Shown here one piece after another: positions 34,717-46,990 of a stretch of 64,000 nt of DNA (position 1 is the first letter of the stretch; each line of letters begins with the position of its first letter). The translations under genes were made by a program, and so were the position numbers. Under the pieces are notes generated by a model. That model had not been told where the DNA came from, did no database searches, and saw nothing but the letters and a program-made list of their open reading frames with translations. Source of the DNA: Podocnemis expansa (Eukaryota; Chordata; Testudines; Podocnemididae); assembly GCA_007922195.1 (NCBI GenBank), contig ML681994.1, positions 47,739,362 to 47,803,361 on the forward strand. Reading direction: 5' to 3'.

Positions 34717-35910
34717 ATAGAGTCTTCCCTAAGCCGCTATGATCCAGATTTTTAAAGATGCTTTAGCCCTCAGTGTGGTGACACTGAACCCTAGGTTAGG
34801 AGCCTAAGTGTCATTTTCCTAGGAGCTATATCCTATTGACAGTTAATGGGATTTAGACTCAAGTGCCTAATCCTCTTTTGAAAATAAAATGTAGCCTCCT
34901 ATAGCTCTTAGGTGTTACAACACTGAGAGCTGCAACACTTAAGTACCTGTAAAAATTTGGCCTACAACAAGGGAGAGTGTGACCTAATAGAATCAAATTG
35001 GGGCAATGGGGTGAATAGAAAATAACCTGACTGACAGGGAAAGAAGTATTACCCAGATATGAAGGAATGTGTTGAAAATGCAGCACACACACATGCATGA
35101 TATTTTTTCATTATAAAAAATGTCCACTATTAATGCTAAGGGAGTTAGTCTTAGTTCTGTGCTGTGCACTGCCAAATAGCTCTCCTCCCCCACAGATTGG
35201 GAAACAGAGCTGGGAGGACAGGGAGAAGGTGGTGATCTGGGAAGGAGGAGCAGTGCCAGGCCAGCCCAGAGGACATATACAGCATCTTTCTGGGTGTCCA
35301 CGAGGGTGACAGCAAAGGCAGATTCAGGCTGCTCCGCTGGAGCTCTTACTTCATGCCTCTGGGATGGTGAAACTGGAGCATGGATGCCATTCTTTTTTTG
35401 GTCCTCAGTAACGGCTCGCTGAGGCAGTAGCCATGGCTGACTCAGGCAGCCCTACTGGAGCTCCTGCTCCCCTCTTGTCAACATGTGTGTACATACGTGC
35501 TTTCTGAACACCCACAGGACCAGTCCATAAAATGCCTAGAGCACCAGTATTAATGTAGGCTTAGATAAATATTTTACTAATAAAATCAGTGATTACGCCA
35601 TTTGGGATGAATGAACCAATCTAGTTGGTCTTTACAGAAATTTCTTCTAACCTTACATTACTCTCTTGTTCCAGTCTCTGAAACATCTGTGTCCTATCAC
35701 TGCTGGGATAAGTTCTGTATCTCGCCTCTTACATTCTCTTTCATCAATAAATCCACAACAGGCAGAGTTAAGACTCATGCAAAGGGTAAACAGAGCTGAA
35801 TTTGTACAGGCTTTCCTCTGCTCACAAAATATTTCTAAGGGATGTAAAAAATAAGCAGAGCAAAAATATCCACAAACTCAAATGAGACTAGCAATTGTGA
35901 ACTTTTTTGT
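34717..35910. other. Intronic DNA, unrecognised
   Basis: No exon or family-level repeat was recognised. A moderately GC-rich part lies at 35180-35480. Confidence 0.35.
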
Positions 35911-35920
35911 AAATTAAAAA

Positions 35921-36126
35921 CAAACAAGGAGTCCTGTGGCACTTTTAAAGACTAACAAACTTATCACATGACCTTTCCTGGGAGAATATCCCACTTCATC
36001 ATATTCTGGGATTTATTACCATGAAAGCTCATGTGATGAATATATTTGTTAATCTTTAAAAGTACCACAGGACTCCTTGTTTGTTTTGTTGAACTAAACT
36101 AACACAGCTACCCCTTTGGAACTTGC
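35921..36126 (-). repeat. Palindromic retroposon family, inverted-dimer copy with target duplication
   Basis: The minus strand starts with the CAAGTTCCAAAGGGGTAGC head (36125 downward), followed by an ACAAGGAGTCCTGTGGTACT arm. The opposite arm ACAAGGAGTCCTGTGGCACT lies at 35928-35943 on the plus strand. The direct repeat AAATTAAAAA flanks it (35911-35920 and 36127-36136). Both arms share a CTTTTAAAG spacing and an ATCACATGA variant, where other copies have CTTAAAG and TGCATGA. Confidence 0.82.
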
Positions 36127-36318
36127 AAATTAAAAAAAACACTCTCCACCTTTCATTCTTCTTTTTGTTCATAAGCAACAAGCTACTCTGCCTCAGCCAG
36201 GCCAGAACTGGGTATAGAGGACACCTAACATCAAAAAAAGCCACACCATGCAATACAACACTGAGCTTAGGAGGTTTTAGAGGTTTTTCCATTATCCTAT
36301 ATTTTAAGGATTCATGCT

Positions 36319-36357
<39 letters not shown>

Positions 36358-37133
36358 CCGTGCTGAGAATTGGCATTAGAGATGCAACCTAGAGATAAAA
36401 ATACCCCTGTCTACCATTTTTCCCCTCTCAGGAGAGAAGCAGGTTTCTGAATTATAAAAATACAAAACTATTAATTTTAAGACACATTTTGCTCGTTTTT
36501 GTGAATAGTCAGTAGTGACTAAGCCTGAAACAATTATACATTATAAAGTCTTTTTTTGCCGCCATCTTCTGTGACTTGAAAAATTGATTCAGTCTGAATA
36601 CTATGAGATTGACACTGATGGCAAAAGAGAAAGCCTCTGCAGAGCTTGAAGACTTACTACATGGCTTTTGTATCACATATCATTAAAAAAAAACAAAAAA
36701 AAAAAACACCTAGGCCAGAAATGTTGACCTGTGTATAATGTCTCTTTGGCTTGCTGTAGCTTAAAAACAGTTTGTCAATAACCCTCTAAACTTTTCACAA
36801 AACTGAATGACCTTCAAAACTTGTGTACTAACTATTTCATATAGACAGATGTAGCAATTAACCAAAGATATTACTGATTTTTTATGTAAATAGTTTTGGG
36901 CCTATCCCTGCTCACATTGACTCCAACATGTTTGGGGTTTTTTTTGTTTCGTTTTGTTGTACCACTGATTTCAGTGTGCACAGGCAGTGTGTGTGTTAGT
37001 ATACTGCCATCTATTGGTGAGTTGAGCTTCCAAAAAGTATAATGATATTTCTACATTTGATCGTCAACAAATACTTTCCTTTCACTCAAGTTATCTGCAG
37101 GATCATTATTGCCATATGATGGTCTCAGGATGT
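36127..37133. other. AT-rich intronic DNA with an A29 run
   Basis: An uninterrupted run of 29 A lies at 36327-36355. The phrase at 36905-36985 (CACATTGACTCCAACATG, CACTGATTTCAGTG) may be an old interspersed repeat. Nothing else was recognised. Confidence 0.45.
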
Positions 37134-37297
37134 TAAAGAGACAAGGTAGCTAAGGTATTATCTTTTACTGAACCAACTTCTGCTGGTGAGGGAGACAAGC
37201 TTTCAAGTTTACACAAAGGTCTTAGAAGAAAGCTTGTCTCTCTCACCAACAGAAGTGGTTCAATAAAAGATATTAACTCACCCACCTTGTCCCTTTA
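37134..37297. repeat. Second palindromic repeat family (GACAAGGTGG type)
   Basis: The left half, AGAGACAAGGTAGCTAAGG, then ATCTTTTACTGAACCAACTT, then GCTGGTGAGGGAGACAAGCT, is mirrored by the reverse complement of the right half ending ACCCACCTTGTCCCTTTA. This gives a nearly 80-bp inverted repeat with a short AAGTTTACACAAAGGTCT loop. I recall similar repeats in turtle sequence. There is no coding capacity. Confidence 0.8.
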
Positions 37298-40200
37298 GCT
37301 CAAGTGACAGAGGATCATGGCTTACAGTTGAAAGACAAGTTTCAAGTGTTAGCACAGATGTGCTGTTTCATTACTTATTTTTTAGATTTATTTTTAAAAA
37401 ATAATGGCTACAGAACAGCTCTGATCATAACTAGACTACATCATAATCCAGCAACATAGATACTAATATATTAAATAAACTAACTCTGTAGCCAGCAGGC
37501 TTAAGTAATCAAAAGAAATAACTATTTAACACAGCCAACCAACAACCAAAACAGAGAGACTCCAAAAAGCATCTCATTTCTAAATCCTATTCAGGAACAC
37601 ATCCTTCCTTCTTTTTTCTCACACCCTTGTCATACAAATGTCTTTTGCAGCATGCCTGGAAAGTTATCATGTTCAACCTGTTTCGACTCAAGTGAAAGAA
37701 CAAATACTAGAGTATCGAACACCCTGCCAGCAGCCCCCTCTCCTACACAGAAAGAGGAAATCTGCTCAAACACCTTCACTGACCACAGCTCTGGCAGCTC
37801 ATCAGCTGGAGAGAAACAGTGTCTCAAGCAGACAGGGCTTTAGGTTATTACGAACTGGTGATAACCTTTCCTTATTTTAAAAATTCCAACTATATTCCCA
37901 TCAGAAACCTGATTTAACCCCCCTTGTAATACCTATGTAAGCAATGTACATAATGTACATTCTTGTGTTATGTGCTCCTATAGAACAATAAAAAGAAGGA
38001 CCCATTCTGTAACATAATGCCAAAATTATATTTGCAAATCATAAATCAGGATTCAGCAGGACAGTGGAGCAGCACTAACTGGAGCAGGACTAAGTTGCCA
38101 TCTTGCCTTTCATCTTTTGCAGACAGTGATTAAAATCCCAGTCAACTGACACACGAAAATTCATATCTTAATCTTCTAAACTAAGAAACTAGAGGGAAGT
38201 ATAAGCAAATCACTTCAAATAAAAAAGAAAAATCCTAACATTTCAATCAAACTTCAAAAAGGAAGATGAACCCAATTTCAGTTTCTGTTTTGTTAACTTT
38301 TCACTCACATTTGTTTTGTAAGTTCCTCCATGTGTAAAATTCAGATAATATTGTAAAATGCTCCAGGAACTACTCTAATTTTATTTAAGTAATATCATGT
38401 AGTTCACCAGCAACAAAATTAGAGCTCAAGCTGAGGCTCTTTAAACATATTTGAATCTCACTGTTGACGTGTATGGAAGAATGTTGACTTCACTGGATTT
38501 TGAAGAGTCTCATACCCTGAGGCCTCACATCCCATGTCATGTATCAAATGAACATTAGATGCACTACTATTTCAGCAGCCATCATGTGTGATTATGGTAC
38601 TAAGTCATACATCATAAGCAAGCTAAGTGTCATGAGATGATGTCCCTTAAAAATACATTTTGCCCTTTATTTTTTATACAGTCATCCTTTCTCCCCTTTA
38701 AAAATAGATGTCTATTCTTGTTAGCATGATTCACTGAATACATGTTACTAAGTGATAGAACTTTAAGCAAGCATGTGCTGAGGGACTATTTTCAAAACAC
38801 TCAGAGATGCAATATATTTTCATTTCATCTTTACAAAATTTCAATACCAGGAAAGTATTAGCTGAAGGGGAAGCAGAAGATGAAATTTCCATTAGATCAA
38901 TGCACCTCTCAAGTTCTGCTATGCCCAAACAATGCTTCACAATAATTGATTACAGAATGCTGTTGTCTATTTTCCCTCTCAGGTAATGTGTTCTCACTAT
39001 CATATTCAATGTATACATCTAATTAATATACTGTTTTATGTTAATACAGTATCAATAGTGTCTGCCTTACAATTATTCCTGAACCACGGCAACAGACTTC
39101 TCAGGCCTAAGCTCCACACTTGGATCTGCTGAAATATTTAAAATTCATCTGTCTCTCTTTAACAAAAGAATGAAAAAAGATCCTCAGTACTCTAAAAGAA
39201 AGTGGGTGATCTGTTTCTTCAGTCTGTGGTTTTGTAATAAAACAAACCCAGACTCAGTCAGATAACTCTTAAGTGAGTCGCCCAAAATATTATGCATCTG
39301 TGTATTATGCATGTGAAAGTACTATATTTCCCTCAATTAAGTTAATCTTATAAATCCATAGACGTATATGCTCAAAACTGGATATTTATGCAACTGGACA
39401 GGGAAAGCATGCAGGTAACACATGACTCCAAAACAGATGGACGTCAAACAGTAAGCAAGTAAAACAAAACATGCACAGGGGATATGATTTAATTTGTGCC
39501 CCAAAGGAATGCTTCATGAAACATCTGAAATAAAGTGTTGCTGTAAAATATATACTGTAGCATATGGAAAATAAAGTGGCTTGTACTGTAACCCATTAAA
39601 ATATTACTACATCCTAAAAATGGTATATATAATGTTCACAGTGATCAGTCATACTTAATGATACAAAGCAGTCCTGTAAATAATCATCTTAGAAACAGGA
39701 TATTTTAATTATTTGTGCTGGCAGGCTCCCAATTCCAATCATACACCAACCACAATGACACACTGGGCACATGGCAATAACTGCATAATCAGCTCAGCAA
39801 TAAAGTTTGGCACACAACCATCTAGCCCCCTTCTCTTTTTATCAGATGTAACACAAAGGATTTTTAATTACCATCTAGTGCACAAGTAAATACAAGTCAT
39901 TCTGTTTCACTGAAGGCAAGCTCACATTCTTAATAAAGCCGAAGACTACTAATTTATTGTGAATTTTAGTTTGTTGTGAGGGGTTCACAGATGTCCTTCA
40001 GCTGTTGTTACATGCAAGTTTCTTTTTTAAAAAATTATACAGTGAATTGGAGGGATTCCTTCAGTTTGATGAAGAAACGATGACCCAACACGTAGGCCAA
40101 CACTGGAGAAAATTTCTTACCTTTAATCTTAGTTTTTCAGATATGGCAGGAAGGGAAGACTTTTGCTACCTCCACATTAGATACACATGTTTCAGAAGAT

Positions 40201-40384
40201 TATTTCTTTATGAGTGAAGTTACTGAAGAATCTAACAAGTAAATGAAGAGCAAATACATATGGATCTCTGTACTTTAAAAGCAGATAGTCTAGGCTCAAC
40301 TTGCAAGATGTTGTATGGATCCAGATTGTGTTGATCTCCATAAACCATACTTTACGGCCAGCAATCTCAGGTGGCTGCAGTGGT
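37298..40384. other. Long AT-rich intronic stretch
   Basis: No exon, RNA gene or recognisable repeat was seen. The 60-80 codon frames inside carry no motif. Confidence 0.4.
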
Positions 40385-40945
40385 GAAAGTATAATTTCAG
40401 AGGCCCCAGAACCCTTCTAATCTCTGGGCCCCCTTCCCATGTTGTCTGGACCCCCTTCATGCATGTGTGGGCCCCAGTTATAATATGGGTGCAAAACAAA
40501 CTGCTTGAGCCCCACCAGCTCTTTCCTCCCAAATGAAGCCAGCCTCAAATCCAACTGTGAGGTGGTGGCACGCAGAGAGTGTGTGGTGTGGGCCTGCTGG
40601 ATTGGCTGGGAGTGGAGCAAGTGGGGGGAATCATGTGGGGATCATATGTCTGCTACACATCCCCCCCCCCCCTTGCTCCACTCCCAGCCAACCCAGCAGA
40701 CCCGCCCCCCCACCATGTGCTCTCCACCTGTCACTGCCTCGCAGTCACTGCTCCTGGCTGCGCTGCTACTACTGCTTGTCCTGCTGCTCAGGGAGTCTGA
40801 GACCCTGAAGGGGAAGCACAAGGCAGCAGGGTTAAAGTAAGGAACGCACCAAAACACTGTGTTCTGCCCCATTCTATTTTAAGAGCCCCCGAACGCTGGC
40901 CCCTAAAATTTGTGGGCCCCGGAATAGTGTTCCATTCCATTCCCC
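40385..40945 (+). repeat. GC-rich interspersed repeat, family B, copy 2
   Basis: It starts AAAGTATAATTTCAGAGGCC and ends with ATTCTATTTTAAGAGCCCCC then GAACGCTGGCCCCTAAAATT and TGTGGGCCCCGGAATAG. These match the ends of copy 1 at 33840-34430. A C-run lies at about 40662-40672. The two copies differ greatly in their middle parts, and the interleaved hairpins of copy 1 are absent here. Confidence 0.65.
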
Positions 40946-41460
40946 TTCCTTTAACAGCTGGGCAGTTGTAGTTCTGTGTCAACCAGTGAACTGCACTTTA
41001 GGCTTGCCCATTTTATAAGTTTCTATTGTGACCACAAAAGCAGAATGGGCATAGCAATCTGTGTTACCAATAATTCGATTTAAACGTCCCCTCAGAAACA
41101 CCCACCAGCTTTGAGAACAAGGATGCCATCCATTCCACCACTGGAACAATTTGTTTTCTGGCTGATTCTTCAGATGATACTTGCCTTCCTGGGGCTTTGA
41201 GACCTTACTCAGAATTTCACAGAAATATAAACAGCAGTGAGTAGAAGAGGTTATAATCCATGGCCTTTCTCCCAACCTGGAAGACAGTCTCCTAAAATAC
41301 AGACTGCCTTGAGCTTAAACCTTTGCCTTTTTTTAAAAAATCATAAGCATCTTTCTGTAAAGTTGATATAGGTTCACTAACTATCATTACTCCATCATGC
41401 AAAATTCTAGTACCACCACACTAATGTGCAGGCTATGTGTGCGCAATCCACATCCTCAAA
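40946..41460. other. Intronic DNA, unrecognised
   Basis: Nothing was recognised. A 98-codon minus-strand frame at 40979-41275 has no motif. Confidence 0.35.
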
Positions 41461-41825
41461 CCAGGAGCATCGCTGCCCCGGGGAAGGACCCAGGGCACCA
41501 GCCCAGGCCCTGGGTCTGACCGCAGGCCACACCCCCGGCCCCAGTTTGGTGCTCAGGCCCAACCCAGCCTCTTGCGCCTGCTGTGCTAGTTGGGCCCTGT
41601 ATCCCCACCCAGGGACAAGGCAGGGAGTGGCAGCCGCAGCTGCGGGGCCAGCCGGCCTAGGACAGAGCCAGAAATGGCCACCACTGCCGCAGGCGGATGG
41701 GCCCCGGATCTCTGGCCAGAGACCGGGAGAGGCAGGGGCCATGCCAGGACCCAGGGCACTGGCGCCAGGATTCGGGACACGGGCCCCATGTGCCAGGCAC
41801 CAGCGACGCCCCTGCCTCAAACCCT
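41461..41825 (+). repeat. GC-rich interspersed repeat, family A, copy 3 (longest)
   Basis: This is the most complete copy of family A. The block GACCCAGGGCACTGGCGCCA then GGATTCGGGACACGGGCCCC then ATGTGCCAGGCACCAGCGAC at the 3' part matches copies 1 and 2. The 5' part contains CAGGGACAAGGCAGGGAGTG and GAGCCAGAAATGGCCACCAC. ORFs of up to 161 codons on both strands reflect high GC and are not called as genes. Confidence 0.65.
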
Positions 41826-42857
41826 GTGTAATAAATATGCAGCTAATATCAGTATATTGCTTGGTGGATGGGGAAGGTTGTTATTCTTACCTCATAATAA
41901 AGACTGAATAATTTCAGGAAATAAATATAAATTTGCCCATGATAAACCCAGCGGCACCAGACCAGTAATAGCCCTGTGGAGAATTTAGACACCTGGAATA
42001 AAGCCTTACAATGTGGTCACGGACAGTCAATGCTATGGACCTCTCTGTCTAAGTATGTTACTGTTGTTGTTGTTCCAATGTCATAGTAAATAAATCCAGC
42101 TGGATGATCCATGAACTACAGCATTCCCAGTTCAAAGAAGGGATTAACTAAACTTTGCCTTCTTCCCATGCACAAAACAAGTATACTTGCAAGAAGTCAG
42201 TTTGGCAGCAGAACGCTTAACAAAATCACCTTTCAAGCAAGCAAGCAAGATCTTCTCTAACCCAACAAGGCTGTCAAAGAGCCAGACTGGAGGCTGCAGT
42301 TTACAGTGAACATAAATAACATTCATCTCCCTAAACACAGAAATTAAAACATGTAGCGATGTTTTCCAGTTGGACTTCGCATTATAGTTTCCAGTGCACA
42401 GTTTCCTCTCACAGCACTGTAAAATCAGAATGACTCCACTGATGTGTTTGGCTTAAGGACCAGATTGCAATCCATGCTTAACATGGATAAACAGGAAAAG
42501 GATAATCCCAGATGGAAGCACCATCTTCTATGGGTCTCACAAAGGCCAATTGCAATAATAGCCCCTCTGATGGGGAATACTTGCTTCTGGCTCTCTCTAG
42601 GAAGCCAGTCATCCAAAAGGATGCTCTATCTGCCTCCTCTGCACCATCTCATGCATCAAGAATCCATATGGGAGACTATGCCCCAGTTCTAGGGCAGCTT
42701 TGCATTGACTCTCATGCAGGACTTTGTGTAGATCATGTTTTGTAATCCAGCCCTAAATTAGAAAGACTGGGCTTTTTCTATTGATCAGATCCTTTGAGGT
42801 GCTGAGCACTGGAAACTTTCTTTGACTGAGGATACAGAACATGTCTCAAAATTTTGG
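41826..42857. other. Intronic DNA, unrecognised
   Basis: There is a short GTTGTTGTTGTT tract near 42063-42074. Nothing else was recognised. Confidence 0.4.
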
Positions 42858-43026
42858 CCAAGTTCCAAAGGGGCAGCTGTGTTAGCCTAGTAAAGAAAAA
42901 AAAAGCAAGGAGTCTTGTGCACTTAAAGTGGGATATTTTCCCATGAAAGCTCATGCGATAAATAAATCTGTTAGTCTTTAAGTGCTACAAGACTCCTTGC
43001 TTTTTCTTTCTTTTTTTTTTTTTTTG
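42858..43026 (+). repeat. Palindromic retroposon family, copy with 10-bp target duplication
   Basis: The head CCAAGTTCCAAAGGGGCAGC is followed by the left arm CAAGGAGTCTTGTGCACTT and the right arm AAGTGCTACAAGACTCCTTG, then a CTTTTTCTTTC plus T-run tail. The direct repeat AAAATTTTGG flanks it (42848-42857 and 43027-43036). Both arms carry the private AGTCTTGT variant. The target duplication length fits LINE-driven retroposition rather than hAT insertion. Confidence 0.85.
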
Positions 43027-43860
43027 AAAATTTTGGGTTTCACCAACCGTAAGCATCCTACAGTTAAGCCTCACTTTTCCATTTACAATGCTAAATAGGC
43101 TAGCATATCGACACAACAATACTGCAGCAGTAATAGTATCCTGTTAATTGAGAACAAGATGCTTGTGATTAAGACACAAGCTTTCCTACAACATTTTTTA
43201 AAATAACATACTTAATTTTACAGCCTGCAACATACTGTATGTGGAATTCTGAGAGCTACGCATGAAAATCTGGCATACAAATGGAAATAGACTTGTTCAT
43301 CACAGCATATTCTGAACACATGCCTTAAATGCAAATACAATTTCTTGCATGCAAATCCTTAAAATCTGATTGATCACTGAACATCAAGTACACAACTGTG
43401 CCAATTCCTTTCAAACTAAAGCACCCACATCCTCTTTTACTATTTTAGAGATAATTGAGTTGCTCATTGATTCTGCAAGTTTTGAATGTCTTTCGGTCAA
43501 TGATGTCCTCCTATCAGGGCATCAAAATCAGAACAAAGAGAGTAAAGCACATCACCAGTGAAAGTGAAAGTGAAACCATGAAGCAGTAAATGGAAATCTG
43601 CAGAATATGTAGGCCTGGAAGGTTTAGATTTTAAATCAGTAAATGTCAGTAAACATCAATTTCACTGTACGCACAAAAATTGACACAAAATATTTCCTTG
43701 ACAATCATAGAAATGTACAGAGAGGCAAACTAAGAAAAATGCTGCCTGAGAACTTAACGGAGTTTGATTCAGTGGTATTTGTTTTGTATACTTCCACATG
43801 TGAGGGTACCAATTTGTGTTTTAATGGCTATAAATAGTTTTTTGACTGTTAACATCTATC
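43027..43860. other. AT-rich intronic DNA
   Basis: Nothing was recognised. Confidence 0.4.
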
Positions 43861-44372
43861 GTTAAATAATAATGGTCTGGCCTACCTGTCTTCAAAACTG
43901 AGCTTGATAAATTTACGGAAGGGATAGTATGATGGGAAGGTCTAATTTAGCAGTTAACTGATCTTTGTTTTTTAATGGTAAATATGCCCAATGGCCTATT
44001 ATGGGACGTTTGATGAGGTGGGCTCTCAGTTACTACAGACAGTTATTTCTTTGGTGTCTGGTGGTGAGTTTTGTCCATGTTTTCAGGGTTTAACTGATTG
44101 CCGTATCTGGGGTCAGAAATGAATTTTTCCCCAGGGCAGATTGGCAGAGACCCTAGGGTTTTAGACTCTTCACTGTTGCATGAGTCACAAGTCACTTTCT
44201 TCTGTACCTGGAAGTATTTAAATCATGATTTGAGGACTTCAGTAACTCAGGTCATAGGTTAGGGGTCTATTAAAAGTACAGATGAGTAAGTTTCTGTGGC
44301 CTGTGTTGGGCAGGCTGTCAGACTACATGATCATATTTGACCCTTGTGACCTTAAAGTCTGTGAGTCCAACC
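43861..44372 (+). mobile_element. CR1-type LINE 3' part
   Basis: AACTGAGCTTGATAAATTTA, then GGGCTCTCAGTTACTACAGA, then TTTTTCCCCAGGGCAGATTG, then ATGATTTGAGGACTTCAGTA and a final TTCTGTGGCCTGTGTTGGGC then AGACTACATGATCA follow the CR1 3' region on the plus strand. This copy is the sense counterpart of the minus-strand fragment at 1466. Confidence 0.87.
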
Positions 44373-45384
44373 CCACAGTCTGCTCCTGCCATATTTTCCT
44401 GCAACTGTAAAATCGAAGTGATCAAAAGCAAAACAAATCTATTTAAACCCATAATGTTGTGCAACTATGAAAATTTAAATCAATAAATACTGAAAAAATA
44501 CTTAAATGTAAACATTGATATTATTTGTGGAAATTATTTTTAAATGAATTCCACGAAATCTAAGAATATGTTATTTATGTTGCTAGGTAACTCAGCCAGA
44601 AAATAAATGTAGAACAAAGAATTATTAGTAATGGAAGGAAGAGAGTTTCACCTCCCACACCCAGCCTCCACAAATGCAAGTCACACATTCTATTAAATGA
44701 CATAAAAGAGGAAGATGAGCAATAGCTTTGGGATCACTTACAGGAAGTGAACATTGGTAGAAAAGTAATAAGTGTAAAAATACTTAAAGCACTAGTACCT
44801 AGTTCTGGTAGGCTTTTGTTCTTTGGCATCTAGGCACTCATTCATATTGTTAGTCTGTTTCTGCTGTAGTAGGAAGAATATATCAAAACGCCTTTTACAA
44901 GCGCAATGGAATATTTCTGAGTTCACAAGTTTAGAATTTCTCTGCTGTCTACATTATTAAGTCCATAAGGTCAAATACTGTGTCTAGATTCTTAGAAGTC
45001 TGCATAAATGATATGTCCATTAATGATTTGTGTAGCTGTACAATCTGAGATAATAATAATCAGATCTCAAGTTTAAGGTATGTGGTCAGAAAATAATTCT
45101 CTGCCCCCTCTTTTCCCCCTATTTCCCTGACATGTAGAACACCGCACAATTAGCTAGGTATATTACAAAGGGTTTCATCATTTTCTGAAGTATCAGATAC
45201 TAACCACCACAAGAAAGATGGTAGATTAAATAGTACAACACTCTGATCTCATGTGGCAAATCTTACATTTTTCAGAAATAGGCTAATATCATAACATGCT
45301 CTAATAGTAATATTCTATTATAAAGATTTTCCAGATCAAACTGGAATGATACTGAGTGAGAAAGGAAAGATGAGTTACAGGCTG
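44373..45384. other. AT-rich intronic DNA
   Basis: Nothing was recognised. Confidence 0.4.
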
Positions 45385-45550
45385 AGATACAGGACTGAGA
45401 GACAAGAGATCTGAGTTGTATCCAACACAGATTTCATGTGTCAAATTTCAGTTTCTCCATTTCTAAAATGGGCATATTAACACTTATCATGTAAGCCATT
45501 TTTGTTTATAAAGGGTTTTGAAATCCCTGAATAGAAGGTACTATAGACAG
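45385..45550 (+). mobile_element. MIR-type SINE, diverged
   Basis: AGATACAGGACTGAGAGACA, then TTTCAGTTTCTCCATTTC and TAAAATGGGCATATTAACAC then ATAAAGGGTTTTGAAATC follow the MIR order on the plus strand through its 3' part. Confidence 0.55.
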
Positions 45551-46218
45551 GAAAAATGCTATTATGAATGGCACAAAAACTCCCAACACTCATAGTCCTA
45601 CCAAAATCAATGGGAGTTATTCCATTAACTTCAGGTGGAGCAGGACAGGACTTAGTTTTCTCCTATGGACTAAGGTGCTCTTTAGAACAAGAGCAGGGAA
45701 GTTGCAAGACAGACACAACAGTCCAGGAGTTCCAGGAAATTCCAGGAGGGACAGAATGATTTCCCTTAATGTAAAAGTTTGTGCCCCTAGCCCATTAGAA
45801 AGATTTCCTAGCTCAAGGGCACGTATTTGAATGAACAAGCAGAAAGAAATTGAGGGCTGGAAAGACTTCTGAACATTAAACGGGAACCGTAGCTGGAAAG
45901 ATTTTCAGTGGAGACATTTTCTTGTATACAGGACCTGACACATGCTTGTAATAAGAAACTGAGCATCTTCACCAGAAATGCTACAGCTGTGCAGCTGTAT
46001 TGGTACAAGCACTGTGTGTGTAGATGTGACCTTAGTCACTGTATTTGATCATTTGCAAACATGGTACATATGCTTATAGATGTAAAGGGCTTACCCTTAA
46101 AATGGATTGAAGCCGTCAATTGTTATAATAACTCTGAGTAGGATTTTTTGGTGTGTTCCCAAATATTGTTCTCAAACATTACATTTAGTTTGCTCCCATT
46201 CTGTATGTTCCCCATCTT
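45551..46218. other. Intronic DNA with a possible old repeat near its start
   Basis: AATCAATGGGAGTTATTCCA then TTAACTTCAGGTGGAGCAGG at about 45605-45650 resembles an amniote repeat built on the TTCAATGGGAG theme. The rest was not recognised. Confidence 0.4.
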
Positions 46219-46318
46219 CAAGCATCTGACAAAGTGGGATTTTCTCCTGTGAAATCTCATGCAATAAATAAATTTGATGGACTTTAAAAGTACCACCAGA
46301 CTCCTTGTTTGTTTTTCT
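46219..46318 (+). repeat. Palindromic retroposon family, right-arm fragment
   Basis: AAGTGGGATTTTCTCCTGTG, then CTCATGCAATAAATAAATTT, then GGACTTTAAAAGTACCACCA and ACTCCTTGTTTGTTTTT give the right arm of the family, with no left arm or head. Confidence 0.75.
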
Positions 46319-46900
46319 CAAACATTAGTTACCATTGGTCAATGAAAACCAAAGAATTAACTAAAAAATAATTGTACTTATAGTAGCTGACTTGTGTGCA
46401 AGCAATTATCTATAAATGATTATTACCATTGTAATGCCTAGTATAAACTGCCCATTATGGAAAACTAAATGTTTGGTTTTTATTCATCTATTATTGCTCC
46501 TGATGTACTGTGCCTGAGGAAGATAGCTGCTGTAAAGATGTGAAATACTACTCCAAGTGATACAACTAAGCAAAGAGAAGTTACCAAAAATATTTTCTAT
46601 CTAACTGTCTTGCACTTAGTTGGAGCAGTCTCTTTAAAGTATAGAGATTCTCTATATTTATCTATAAAATTCTCTATCAAAATGCATTGTGCAAATTTGT
46701 AATATGACAAATTTCTGGCTCCCAACAACAATACCACGCAGACAGGGTACCTCGCTTCATCACACAAGGGCATTGCCATTGTTGTGGCTTCACCCTTGGT
46801 ACACCTTGGTCCCTGCTGTTCTCGTCCCATGGCATACAATAGTTTAGCATCCTGAGAACTCTAATACATTAATCTAGTCCAAGATATCAAGCTCAATAAA

Positions 46901-46990
46901 GGAGTAACTGGGTGGGGTTTAATGGCCTGTGATACACAAGAAGTCACACTATATGATCTGATTGTCCCTTCTGATCTTAACTCAGACTGT
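46901..46990 (+). mobile_element. CR1-type LINE 3' end fragment
   Basis: GGTGGGGTTTAATGGCCTGT, then ATACACAAGAAGTCACACTA, then TATGATCTGATTGTCCCTTC give the CR1 3' terminus on the plus strand. Confidence 0.75.

Noticed and set aside
41407..41911. 161- and 137-codon ORFs on opposite strands
   Set aside because: They are shadows of GC-rich repeat family A copy 3.
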